A stretch of 64,000 bases of DNA from Heliorestis acidaminivorans. GTDB lineage: Bacteria; Bacillota; Desulfitobacteriia; Heliobacteriales; Heliobacteriaceae. The stretch is from assembly GCF_008933955.1 (NCBI RefSeq), contig NZ_WBXO01000001.1, positions 434,001 to 498,000 of the forward strand, in the 5' to 3' direction. This document shows, piece by piece, positions 54,070 through 62,215 of this stretch. Under the pieces are notes generated by a model, which had not been told where the DNA came from, searched no databases, and saw only the letters and a program-made list of their open reading frames with translations. A program made the position numbers and the translations under genes. Each line of letters begins with the position of its first letter. The first letter of the stretch is position 1.

Positions 54070-55197
54070 TCAAGATTCATTTAGTATTTCTTTGTAGTAT
54101 TGCTCATATGCATCGACAATTGGTTCGGCTCGAAAGCGACTTAAAGCAACTTTACGTCCTCTTTCTGCCATTTGTCGATGCAACAAGGGGTTCGAGAGAA
54201 TCTTGAGAGAGCCTTCAATCATCGCATCAGTATGACCAACTGGTGCCAAGTAACCTGTTAGTCCATGTTCTACTACTTCAGGAAGACCACCAGTCTTACT
54301 AGCAACAACAGGTACTTCACAGGCCATAGCTTCCAAAGCAACAAGACCAAAAGATTCTTTCTCTGATGGTAGCAGAAAAAGATCAGATAAGGCAAATATC
54401 TCGGCTACATTTTCTTGTCTCCCTAAGAAGTGCACCCTCTCTTCTACAGCTAACTGTTGAGCCATCTGTAGAGCCGTTACTTTTTCAGGGCCATCTCCTA
54501 CGAGCAAAAGCCGTGATGGCAGGACTTGATTGACACCAGCAAAAATTTTTACTACATCTTCAAGACGTTTTATAGGTCGAAAGTTAGAGATATGCAAAAG
54601 CAATTTCTCCTCCGGCAAAGCAAAGCGACTTCGCAAAGCAGGATTTTGCTGTGGTATGTAGGCCTCTACGTCAACAAAGTTAGGAATGACACGAGGTGTT
54701 TTTTCTAGGCCAAAAACTTCTTTGGACTCTATAGCAAGATTGTGAGAAACAGCCGTTACACCATCACTGCTTTCTAAAGAAAAGCGAATTACTTCGAAAA
54801 ACTGAGGATCTTTCCCTACCAAAGTAATGTCAGTACCATGGGTTGTCGTGATTATGGGCAATTTTCGCTCCCGTGCTAGCATTTCTCTAGCTAGATAAGC
54901 GGCAGGTGTATGAGGAATAGCATAATGGACATGCAAAAGATCTAACTGTGCTGTTCGAGCCACATCAACTATTTTGGAAGTTAATGCAATTAAGTAAGGA
55001 GGAAATCGAAAAAGTGGATAATCTAGTACTTCCACTTGATGGAAAAACAAGTTAGCTTCAAACTGTTGCAGTCGAAAAGGTGTCTCATAGGAAAAGACAT
55101 GCACTTCATGACCACGTCGAGCTAAGTGACGAGCCAAGTCAGAAGCAATAACCCCACTGCCTCCATAGGAAGGATAACAAAGAATGCCAACTTTCAA
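54070..55197 (-). CDS. bshA: N-acetyl-alpha-D-glucosaminyl L-malate synthase (bacillithiol)
   Basis: GT4 glycosyltransferase that joins UDP-GlcNAc and L-malate, the first step of bacillithiol synthesis. 375 residues with the BshA N-terminus [40 protein letters not shown] and C-terminal [23 protein letters not shown] start with GGGAG upstream, seven bases after the deacetylase gene. No bshC (cysteine-adding step) is in this window. Confidence 0.9.
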   Translation of the reverse strand: MKVGILCYPSYGGSGVIASDLARHLARRGHEVHVFSYETPFRLQQFEANLFFHQVEVLDYPLFRFPPYLIALTSKIVDVARTAQLDLLHVHYAIPHTPAAYLAREMLARERKLPIITTTHGTDITLVGKDPQFFEVIRFSLESSDGVTAVSHNLAIESKEVFGLEKTPRVIPNFVDVEAYIPQQNPALRSRFALPEEKLLLHISNFRPIKRLEDVVKIFAGVNQVLPSRLLLVGDGPEKVTALQMAQQLAVEERVHFLGRQENVAEIFALSDLFLLPSEKESFGLVALEAMACEVPVVASKTGGLPEVVEHGLTGYLAPVGHTDAMIEGSLKILSNPLLHRQMAERGRKVALSRFRAEPIVDAYEQYYKEILNES

Positions 55198-55204
55198 AAA
55201 ATGA

Positions 55205-55996
55205 TCACTCCCATAAAGCAGAAAGATCTTTTAACACAAAAGGCTTTTCACCGTAAAGCGGCTCGGCATAAGCAACATTGGCAAGACCACCGAGATATTT
55301 ATCTCTACCTACCAACCAATGCAAAAGATGAGGAATGCCTAGTCGCTGACACTCTTCTTCCCAAAGTTGGCCAAATTGACTAGCATAGGCAACAATCGCT
55401 TTTTTCTTCAGCTCATAGACGGAAGAAACATCTACTAGAAGTGGTTGTGGTCCGTCGAGAAGACTAGCATTTAAGCGATAATGATAAAGCTGTCGAGGTC
55501 TCCAAGGTTCGCCTAGTTCTTCTTTTTCATCACATGGTCCTACGTATTTTTCTATTCCTGCATAGAATAAAGCTTGCCGCACTAATTCAGAAGCACCTTC
55601 ATGATCGGGATGGCGATCTCGCCCTCCTGGAGCTAAAACTATTTGAGGTCGATAGCGACGCATAAGCATGACTAATTCTTCAATTCGTTCAGACCAAAAA
55701 AGAGGGTTGCTTAAAGAACCATCGGGCCAACTACAGTTTCTTCGTTCTCTAACACCGAGCAAGTCAGCGGCAAGCTTTGCTTCCTCTTCTCGAATCTCTG
55801 CTGTGCCCTTAGTGGCCATTTCTCCTCTTGTTAGATCTACGATTACAACGCCATAGCCTTGTTGGCTAGCCAAAGCAATGATGCCACCAACAGACAATTC
55901 TATATCGTCGGGATGAGCACCAAAAGCGAGGATATGACAGGAGTTACTTGCCCTAGAAAGAGCTTCTATAGAACTTGTCTGATTATACACTACCAT
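55205..55996 (-). CDS. bshB: BshB-type LmbE deacetylase (bacillithiol)
   Basis: Zinc-dependent GlcNAc deacetylase of the LmbE/PIG-L family; with bshA next to it, the likely substrate is GlcNAc-malate. 263 residues with the zinc motif FGAHPDDIELSVGG, ALTRGEM-type VDLTRGEMATKGTAEIREEE, GGRDRHPDHEGASELV. Start ATG at 55994-55996 with AAAGGAG eight bases upstream; an ATG eight codons earlier contains that Shine-Dalgarno and is less likely. Confidence 0.9.
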   Translation of the reverse strand: MVVYNQTSSIEALSRASNSCHILAFGAHPDDIELSVGGIIALASQQGYGVVIVDLTRGEMATKGTAEIREEEAKLAADLLGVRERRNCSWPDGSLSNPLFWSERIEELVMLMRRYRPQIVLAPGGRDRHPDHEGASELVRQALFYAGIEKYVGPCDEKEELGEPWRPRQLYHYRLNASLLDGPQPLLVDVSSVYELKKKAIVAYASQFGQLWEEECQRLGIPHLLHWLVGRDKYLGGLANVAYAEPLYGEKPFVLKDLSALWE

Positions 55997-56032
55997 AGAG
56001 TTTTCTCCTTTGGTATTCATTCTAGCTCTTAT

Positions 56033-56851
56033 TCAGGGACGACCTGCCAAGATCAACATAGCTTGAAAAGCTCTATAAACTGTAGGGAAGTCAGAGTGAT
56101 AGAACTCTACACAGCATGGATCTCTTTGCTTTAAGCCAGGCATAAAAGAGACGATCTTGGCCATAAGAGGACTGCGAAATATTACCCTGAGACAGTAGGG
56201 CCCTTCAAGGTAATAAGCTTCTAAGTGAACATTTCCCGTCTTCCATGCTTGTATAATCTCATAACTTTTTTGCTCTATCATAGCTTGGCTTTGTTTAGGT
56301 AATAAAGTGCGAGCACTTTGCTGACTCACAGAACTTTTGACGATGACAAAAGAAGTTCCTACAAGCTGACTGCCTTCTAGGGCTACTTCTTCATCACCAC
56401 TGACTAGGGCCACAGGAACACCAAAAACACCTGCCAAAGCCGCATTAAAACCTAATTCCCCTATTTCCAAGCCGTTTAATTCCATGCCTACTATGGCATC
56501 ACTATATGAGTGTGACAAAACACCTGGCGAACCATGGCGAGCATGATAGCCAATAAAGAAAGCAAGATCAAAGTTGTCATCAATAGCCGCCATCATGCCC
56601 AGCTCTTTAGGTTTACCTGAAATCACTTCTACATATCCTGGCAAATCATCGACTAATAAATTAGTCATAGTCAGATGAGCATCGTTGACGACAATTTGAT
56701 CCACGCCAGCAGATGAAGCACCTCTAATGGCCGCTGATACTTCCTCAGTCATCCACCGTCTCGCCCGTTCGTACTCCAATGGTTCTGTAAGCTGAGACGA
56801 TGATACAACAGCGGCCACACCTTCTAAATCTGCAGAAATATATAACCGCAC
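56033..56851 (-). CDS. M55-family D-aminopeptidase (DppA type)
   Basis: 272-residue zinc peptidase: SADLEGVAAVV, VNDAHLTMTNLLVDDLPG, FIGYHARHGSPGVLSHSYS and VALVSGDEEVA give the M55 metal site and core. DppA hydrolyses D-Ala-D-Ala and other D-dipeptides; the substrate here is inferred. GTG start; 36 bases before the deacetylase start. Confidence 0.9.
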   Translation of the reverse strand: MRLYISADLEGVAAVVSSSQLTEPLEYERARRWMTEEVSAAIRGASSAGVDQIVVNDAHLTMTNLLVDDLPGYVEVISGKPKELGMMAAIDDNFDLAFFIGYHARHGSPGVLSHSYSDAIVGMELNGLEIGELGFNAALAGVFGVPVALVSGDEEVALEGSQLVGTSFVIVKSSVSQQSARTLLPKQSQAMIEQKSYEIIQAWKTGNVHLEAYYLEGPYCLRVIFRSPLMAKIVSFMPGLKQRDPCCVEFYHSDFPTVYRAFQAMLILAGRP

Positions 56852-56905
56852 TAAAGCCCACCACCCTATCCGTCCATTCTGAGGATAGTACGGTATAACC
56901 TTATG

Positions 56906-57667
56906 CTAGAGGTGTTCCATAATGCATTTTCTTTGATAGAAAGTAGCTACCTGACGATAGCCTACAGACCAAGCCAATTCCCTTGCCTTTTCTAAGTCTC
57001 GTCCTACTTCATGACTAAAATGAGCATCTGAGCTCAAAGTAATGGGAATGGATAGTTCAAAGCATCGTTCCAACAATTCTCTAGAAGGATAGAACTCACC
57101 AATAGGTTTGTTGAAACCATTTGTATTTATCTCACAAGGTAAACCGCTTTTTCGAATAGCTTGTAAGGCTTCTTCTGCTAGTTCTAATACTGGCCTTTTG
57201 GAGCGAACCTTAAAAATCTTGATCAGATCAAGATGACCGATAAAACTAAATAAACCTGAACGTGCAACTTCTGCAATGCGCTTAAAGTACTCCAGATAAA
57301 GAGCATCTTCTTCCCACAAACCGTAATTTTTTAAGTAGCCATTATGATCGAAATCCCAATCATGAATTTTATGAACAGAACCAATGACAAAATCAAAAGG
57401 ATATCGATAAACCATGGCTTTGAGTTTTTCATCAGCATGGCGAATATAATCAATTTCTACACCAAAACGGACTTGAATATCTGGAAAATTCTTGGCACTT
57501 TCAGCAAGAGCACCTAGATTATATTGATCTAAATAACGATCATGATCAGCAATCCCTATCTGAGAAACACCTCTTAAGCGAGCTGTCTCTAAATAAGCTG
57601 TAAATTCCTCAACAGTATGACTAGAAGTAGCATGTCCCATGGCATGTACGTGATAATCTACAAGCAT
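56906..57667 (-). CDS. PHP-domain phosphatase (histidinol-phosphatase-like)
   Basis: 253 residues of the PHP superfamily: VDYHVHAMGHATSSHTVEEF (metal His residues), IGIADHDRYL, RFGVEIDYI, DFVIGSVHKIHDWDF, FIGHLDLIKIF and ITLSSDAHFSHEVGRDL. The fold matches HisK-type histidinol phosphatase, but no other his gene is nearby, so the real substrate is open. First gene of the PHP-DppA-bshB-bshA run. ATG with AAGGGG upstream. Confidence 0.85.
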   Translation of the reverse strand: MLVDYHVHAMGHATSSHTVEEFTAYLETARLRGVSQIGIADHDRYLDQYNLGALAESAKNFPDIQVRFGVEIDYIRHADEKLKAMVYRYPFDFVIGSVHKIHDWDFDHNGYLKNYGLWEEDALYLEYFKRIAEVARSGLFSFIGHLDLIKIFKVRSKRPVLELAEEALQAIRKSGLPCEINTNGFNKPIGEFYPSRELLERCFELSIPITLSSDAHFSHEVGRDLEKARELAWSVGYRQVATFYQRKCIMEHL

Positions 57668-57874
57668 ATTGATTACGTCCCCTTCTCCAAGTCAAGCTCT
57701 CACAATATAAAAAATCTAAGCATAAATTCTCAAAAATGCAATTACTATAAGCTTTTTTCAACAGAGAACGACAAAATACCTGCTGTAAAAAAAGAAGGTT
57801 TTTTAAGCGCTTGTACTGAACAATAACTATATAGAAATAATAGTACTATTAGGGATCATAAGGAGGCCAAAACT
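57668..57874. other. Divergent intergenic region
   Basis: About 207 bases separating the long minus-strand block from the plus-strand nitroreductase. It is AT-rich. A 12-bp palindrome AATAGTACTATT (57839-57850) lies 25 bases before the nitroreductase ATG. No clear promoter consensus was found. Confidence 0.4.
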
Positions 57875-58492
57875 ATGGAACTAACGCAAGCCATTAGAGA
57901 ACGCCGAAGTATTCGCAAGTACAAAACTGAAGAGCCACCTCGAGATCTTATTGAGAAGGTTGTCGAAGACGGTCTCTGGGCCCCCTCAAGCACAAACCAA
58001 CAACCCTGGCATTTCTTTGTCGTCCGTGGTGAAGAAAAAGGCAAGTTAAGTCAGATAATCGCTCCTGCTGGCAAAGTTATTTTACCAAAATTGGAAAGAG
58101 CTTTCAAAGACAAACCCAAAGTAATTCAAGCGACCTTAGAATTTTTTGATACCCTCGGTGGTGCTCCTATTCTGATCTGTTGCTACAGTCAATCAGCACC
58201 GATTACTGCTCAACCAGACTCTACTCCTACCTACCTACGTACTTGCAACATCGATCGTCTAGGAAAAATCCAAAGCGTTGCCGCCGCTATACAAAACATT
58301 ATGCTTTCCGCTCATAGTGTCGGCCTTGGAACTTGTTGGATGACCGCTCCTCTGCATGTGGCTGACGATATTAACAAAACAGTAGGCATCAAAGACCATG
58401 AACTTGTTGCCTTAATTACCATGGGCTATGCCGATGGTACAGCAGTAGTTCCACCTCGCAAAGAAGGTCGCCTCTCTTGGATTGGGTTCTAA
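57875..58492 (+). CDS. Nitroreductase-family FMN oxidoreductase
   Basis: 205-residue flavoprotein of the nitroreductase family: N-terminal AIRERRSIRKYKTEEPP (FMN phosphate), WAPSSTNQQPWHFFVV and C-terminal ALITMGYADGTAVVPPRKEGRL. It reduces quinones, nitro compounds or similar with NAD(P)H; the native substrate is unknown. ATG with GGAGG upstream. First plus-strand gene of the right block. Confidence 0.92.
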   Translation: MELTQAIRERRSIRKYKTEEPPRDLIEKVVEDGLWAPSSTNQQPWHFFVVRGEEKGKLSQIIAPAGKVILPKLERAFKDKPKVIQATLEFFDTLGGAPILICCYSQSAPITAQPDSTPTYLRTCNIDRLGKIQSVAAAIQNIMLSAHSVGLGTCWMTAPLHVADDINKTVGIKDHELVALITMGYADGTAVVPPRKEGRLSWIGF

Positions 58493-58566
58493 AGCAATCT
58501 TCCCCTGATAAGCATTTTGGTAAAAATAAAAAAATTACAAAAAAGGAACATTGGACATTCATCCCG

Positions 58567-58575
58567 CATAATATA
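58567..58575 (+). promoter_or_regulatory. Possible mother-cell sporulation promoter (-10 CATAATATA)
   Basis: CATAATATA fits the sigma-K -10 pattern CATANNNTA; AC at 58548-58549 lies 17 bases upstream, the usual -35 position. It is 25 bases before the TTG start of the unknown exported protein. Short motifs like this occur by chance, so this is tentative. Confidence 0.3.
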
Positions 58576-58599
58576 CAAGACTTGAGGGGGTGAAGTCCT

Positions 58600-59337
58600 T
58601 TGTTTCGCAAAGGTGCACTTTTGCTTTCTGCTTTTCTGATTTTTTCTCTAACTCTGTTCCTCGTCCGTTGGGACAGTGTAGCGACTTTTGCAGAAAGTGA
58701 AAAAGATCAAGAGGTTTTACTGATTCAGCGGGCCCTCCAAGCCAAAGGAATTGCTGATAGAGAACCAGCCGATACATTGATAGTTAAAGGTGATTTCTCA
58801 CCTATTGAAGGCCAAGAAAATATCCTTGTCGTCAATATGAGCAAACACCAGGCTTTTTTGGCCGCTTTCGAAGAAGAAAGCAATCGTTTAATTGCCCTAT
58901 CGAAAGATACATCAATGATCTCAAAAGCTACAAGCTTTGACCTTCCCGGTCTAGAAATAAGCGGTATTTTCGTTGAAGAAAAAGCCGATAACCGCCTCGG
59001 TGGTTTTGAGGAAACCACTTGGAATCGCATCTACCGCATTGACGATCAAAATGTTTTCCACCAAATATTTGCTCATGTTCAAGAAAGCGAGTATTACTGG
59101 CATGAAAGCTGGGATGACCCCAAAGGTCTCTATTGGCACGGTGTTCATGAAGAAAATAAACTAACCTACCCATCACCAGGAACTATCGAGATAGCTAAAA
59201 AAGTAAAGCGCCTTCGCTCAGCCGGCGATCCCCATCTACTACCAGACCTTGCCGAATTTACTGTAGCAAGCACTGAAGACAGCGTGGTAACTTACCTATG
59301 GGACGATAAGCAATTGCGCTTTATAGAGAAAAAGTAA
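58600..59337 (+). CDS. Unknown exported protein
   Basis: I do not recognise a family. 245 residues: a cleavable-type signal peptide or anchor (about 1-25, hydrophobic core LLLSAFLIFSLTLFLVRW), then a soluble extracytoplasmic domain with no cysteine and several aromatic patches, including ESEYYWHESWDDPKGLYWHG. TTG start with GAGGGGGTG seven bases upstream. Terminator-like hairpin downstream (59381-59431), so a single-gene unit. A possible sigma-K-like promoter precedes it. Confidence 0.7.
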   Translation: MFRKGALLLSAFLIFSLTLFLVRWDSVATFAESEKDQEVLLIQRALQAKGIADREPADTLIVKGDFSPIEGQENILVVNMSKHQAFLAAFEEESNRLIALSKDTSMISKATSFDLPGLEISGIFVEEKADNRLGGFEETTWNRIYRIDDQNVFHQIFAHVQESEYYWHESWDDPKGLYWHGVHEENKLTYPSPGTIEIAKKVKRLRSAGDPHLLPDLAEFTVASTEDSVVTYLWDDKQLRFIEKK

Positions 59338-59380
59338 GCTCCAAGAAAGTTAAGTTCACCGTACAGATATTTCTAAAACA

Positions 59381-59431
59381 AGGCCTGCCCTGCTCTTATC
59401 TTTAGCTAAGAATGATAAGCAAGGCAGGCCT
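59381..59431 (+). terminator. Hairpin after the unknown exported protein gene
   Basis: AGGCCTGCC..TGCT pairs with AGCA..GGCAGGCCT across an internal loop region; the sequence TACTTTATTT follows. Probable terminator with a weak T-tract. Confidence 0.6.
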
Positions 59432-59533
59432 ACTTTATTTCCAGAGTTCCTCTCTGGCAAGGACCTAATGAAGCATTTTCTTTATTAATCTATCTGAGTC
59501 CTCTCTGTCTCTGTGGTTCTATATTAAAAATCC

Positions 59534-59563
59534 TTGTATCTTCCCAGTCATGGAAGTTATAAT
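59534..59563 (+). promoter_or_regulatory. Sigma-A promoter of serC
   Basis: TTGTAT (59534-59539), an 18-bp spacer, TATAAT (59558-59563). The predicted leader to the serC ATG is about 75 bases. Confidence 0.6.
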
Positions 59564-59644
59564 AAAATGTAATGTAATATAGACTTACTAACTATCTATA
59601 CTTGTAATCATTTTTGATACTTTTTGAGTAGGAGGACCTCCGTA

Positions 59645-60733
59645 ATGACAGAAAGAATTTTTAACTTCAGCGCGGGACCGGCGACTCTTCCTTTGTCTGT
59701 ATTGGAAGAGGCTCAACAAGAGTTTCTTAACTACAAAGGTTCGGGCATGTCTGTTATCGAGATGAGTCATCGTTCCAAGGAATATGAAGCTATTAATGCC
59801 GGAGCAGAAGCTGTAATCAAAGAGTTGCTCGGTTTAGGTGACGACTATCGCGTGCTTTTTGTTCAAGGTGGCGCTAGTTCACAGTTTGCTATGATTCCAA
59901 TGAACTTCTTAGGCGAAGGTCAAATTGCCGATTATATCCTTACTGGGGCTTGGGCTGAAAAAGCTCAAAAAGAAGCGACTAAGTTTGGACAAACTCATAT
60001 TGCCGCTACTACCAAAGAAGGTAACTATGCTCGAATTCCTCAACTTGATGAAATTAAGTTAAGCGAAAAGCCTGCTTATGTTCACATTACCTCTAACAAC
60101 ACCATTTTTGGCACACAATGGAAGCAATTCCCTGACTATGGGGATATTCCTCTCATAGCCGATATGTCTAGTGATATACTTTCCAAACCTTTTGATGCCA
60201 GCAAATTTGCTTTAATCTATGCGGGAGCTCAGAAGAACTTAGGTCCTTCTGGTGTAACTGTTGTGATTATTCGTAAAGATCTGATTGAACAAGGTAACAA
60301 AAACATTCCTACTATGCTTCGTTATGATACCCATAGTAAGAATGATTCTCTATACAACACGCCTCCCTCTTTTTCTGTCTACATGGTTGGCCTAGTAGCA
60401 CAGTGGATCAAAAAACAAGGCGGCCTTACAGCAATCGCTAAGCATAATGAAGAAAAAGCGGCTCTCATCTATGACACAATTGATAACAGCGGTGGTTACT
60501 ACACAGGTCATGCTGAAAAAGATAGCCGCTCTCTGATGAACCTCACTTTCCGTTTACCTAACGAAGACTTGGAAAAAGCCTTTAACAGTGAAGCAACTAA
60601 AGCAGGCCTCAGTGGTCTCAAAGGTCATCGTTCCGTTGGCGGCATGAGAGCTTCTATTTATAATGCCATGCCTCGGGAAGGTTGCCAGGCTCTAGCTGAC
60701 TTTATGAAAGAGTTCCAAAAGAAGAACGGCTAA
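59645..60733 (+). CDS. serC: Phosphoserine aminotransferase
   Basis: PLP enzyme converting 3-phosphohydroxypyruvate to phosphoserine (serine synthesis). 362 residues: ERIFNFSAGPATLPLSVLEE, GMSVIEMSHRSKEYE, FVQGGASSQFAMIPMNFL, PLP-lysine region YAGAQKNLGPSGVTVVI and the C-terminal KGHRSVGGMRASIYNAM. The chosen ATG has AGGAGG upstream; seven codons farther upstream there is an ATG without a site. No serA is adjacent. Confidence 0.97.
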   Translation: MTERIFNFSAGPATLPLSVLEEAQQEFLNYKGSGMSVIEMSHRSKEYEAINAGAEAVIKELLGLGDDYRVLFVQGGASSQFAMIPMNFLGEGQIADYILTGAWAEKAQKEATKFGQTHIAATTKEGNYARIPQLDEIKLSEKPAYVHITSNNTIFGTQWKQFPDYGDIPLIADMSSDILSKPFDASKFALIYAGAQKNLGPSGVTVVIIRKDLIEQGNKNIPTMLRYDTHSKNDSLYNTPPSFSVYMVGLVAQWIKKQGGLTAIAKHNEEKAALIYDTIDNSGGYYTGHAEKDSRSLMNLTFRLPNEDLEKAFNSEATKAGLSGLKGHRSVGGMRASIYNAMPREGCQALADFMKEFQKKNG

Positions 60734-60776
60734 AGGTTCTGTAACTTTAATAATCTTGACAACAGATGGGAAAAAC

Positions 60777-61241
60777 TTAACGCCGCAGGGTAGCAACAAG
60801 ACGGTCTGGCTTTTGCAAAAGAGCCAGACCTTTTTCTATGGAAGTCACCACAACTTTAGCTCTTAATAAAGTCTCTAGAGCACAACCTTCTGGCCCTATT
60901 ACTGCAATGCCTAGATCAGCAGAGCCAACCATGGCGCAGTCATTAGCGCCATTACCAATAGCAATGACGCCACCAGATAAAGAGCGCACAAATAGTTCTT
61001 TCTCACGGCTATGATCATTACTTTTAAGGATCTGAAGAGAGACAGGAAGGTGCTCACACTCCTCAGCAACGGAACCAAAAGTATCTGCCGTAATCACATA
61101 TATCTGTAACCTAGTAGCTAGATCCTCTAGAATAGGTGGCAAAGCAGGCAGTAACTTGCCATCTTCGGCAATGGTCCCGTTATAATCTAAGACAAGATGA
61201 GCTAGCTCTAAAGGCTCTTGGCCTGGGATGTTAAGCTTCAT
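60777..61241 (-). CDS. Small HAD-superfamily hydrolase
   Basis: 154-residue cap-less HAD protein: motif I LVLDYNGTIAEDG (DxNGT instead of DxDGT), motif II ITAD, motif IV GNGANDCAMV. The change at the second aspartate position is notable, since that residue usually acts as the general acid; catalysis may be altered. Start ATG at 61239-61241 with AAAGGTG eight bases upstream. Convergent with serC. Substrate unknown. Confidence 0.85.
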   Translation of the reverse strand: MKLNIPGQEPLELAHLVLDYNGTIAEDGKLLPALPPILEDLATRLQIYVITADTFGSVAEECEHLPVSLQILKSNDHSREKELFVRSLSGGVIAIGNGANDCAMVGSADLGIAVIGPEGCALETLLRAKVVVTSIEKGLALLQKPDRLVATLRR

Positions 61242-61369
61242 TATTAATGCACCTTTCACTTTAATATTAAGATATAGAGACGTAGCAGTAACAAAGAGAA
61301 AAGAGTACTATCTCTGCAAAAATCTTTTTGGTTAATTTTACGAGACCTATTCTCCTCCCTTGCCTCGTA

Positions 61370-61400
61370 CCATAGAGGAGAGGTATAAGCACCTCTATGG
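61370..61400 (+). promoter_or_regulatory. Inverted repeat in the sod leader
   Basis: Perfect 9-bp arms CCATAGAGG and CCTCTATGG with a 13-bp spacer, ending about 25 bases before the sod ATG. It could be an operator or an RNA hairpin controlling translation. No T-run follows, so it is unlikely to be a terminator. Confidence 0.45.
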
Positions 61401-61425
61401 ACAAGGAAAGGAGTGTTCTGTCCCA

Positions 61426-62070
61426 ATGAGTCGTATCGATACCCACCCTCTCGATCCAGCCTTGTTACGCTTGCGAGGAATCTCACCTAAGCAAATTAAA
61501 GAGCATTACAAGCTTTACGAAGGTTATGTCAAAACAATCAACGAGATTCGCAGTCGTTTACAACAAGTAGATCGTAGAGACCAGAATCCTCGTTATACAC
61601 CTTATCGGGGCTTGAAAGTGGAAGAACCTTTTAATATCAACGGGGTAGTTCTTCACGAGCTCTATTTTGAAAATCTTGGTGGAACAGGTCGCCCCCATGG
61701 ACCTATTGTGGATGCATTGAAGAAAAATTTTGGCTCTTATGAAGCCTGGGAGGCAGACTTCAAAGCGGCGGCAGGAGCTTCTCGTGGTTGGGTTCTACTT
61801 AGTCTTGATTTTCGCGATAATAAACTGCATAACTACTTAGCTGATGCCCACGATAAAGGCATTGTTGACTGTGCCACTACCCTCTTAATTATCGATATGT
61901 ACGAACATGCTTACTTTCTTGATTATGGTACAGAAAGAGAACGTTATATCGATGCCTTTATGAAAAATATCGATTGGGACGTAGTTAACCGCCGCTACCA
62001 GAGTCTCATTGGTTGGGTTGATAAGTTAAACAGCTCTGACCAAAGTACAGAGGATTATTATTTTGAATAA
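61426..62070 (+). CDS. sodA: Superoxide dismutase (Fe/Mn type)
   Basis: Converts superoxide to oxygen and hydrogen peroxide. 214 residues; metal ligands visible: His in EHYKLYEGYV, His in VLHELYFENLGG, and Asp/His in IIDMYEHAYFLDYG. The N-terminal domain is helical (about 10-85). ATG at 61426 with AAAGGAG twelve bases upstream; the longer frame from 61360 has no family-like N-terminus. Metal specificity (Fe or Mn) cannot be told from the sequence. Confidence 0.93.
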   Translation: MSRIDTHPLDPALLRLRGISPKQIKEHYKLYEGYVKTINEIRSRLQQVDRRDQNPRYTPYRGLKVEEPFNINGVVLHELYFENLGGTGRPHGPIVDALKKNFGSYEAWEADFKAAAGASRGWVLLSLDFRDNKLHNYLADAHDKGIVDCATTLLIIDMYEHAYFLDYGTERERYIDAFMKNIDWDVVNRRYQSLIGWVDKLNSSDQSTEDYYFE

Positions 62071-62098
62071 GACTCTAAAGGTATATTGCCACAGTATA

Positions 62099-62136
62099 AA
62101 AAAAGATCAAAGCTCTTTGCTTTGATCTTTTTTTTA
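62099..62136 (+). terminator. Intrinsic terminator of sod
   Basis: GATCAAAG and CTTTGATC around a short loop with flanking A-run, followed by nine T. Classic terminator 29 bases after the stop. Confidence 0.94.
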
Positions 62137-62215
62137 AGAATAAGGGAGGAAGGGATCGACAAAAGCTAACCTACAAAGGAAAAGCAGTCAAGTCTTAGCA
62201 AGGAGGGATCTGGAT

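Larger units (their letters stand above)
59338..59644 (+). other. Intergenic region before serC
   Basis: 307 bases holding the terminator of the unknown exported protein gene (59381-59431) and the serC promoter (59534-59563). The rest (59440-59530) shows no clear signal. I see no riboswitch-like structure. Confidence 0.5.

Noticed and set aside
57839..57850. Palindrome AATAGTACTATT before the nitroreductase gene as an operator
   Set aside because: Short AT-rich palindromes are common by chance; there is no regulator nearby and no second copy, so it is only noted in the intergenic entry.
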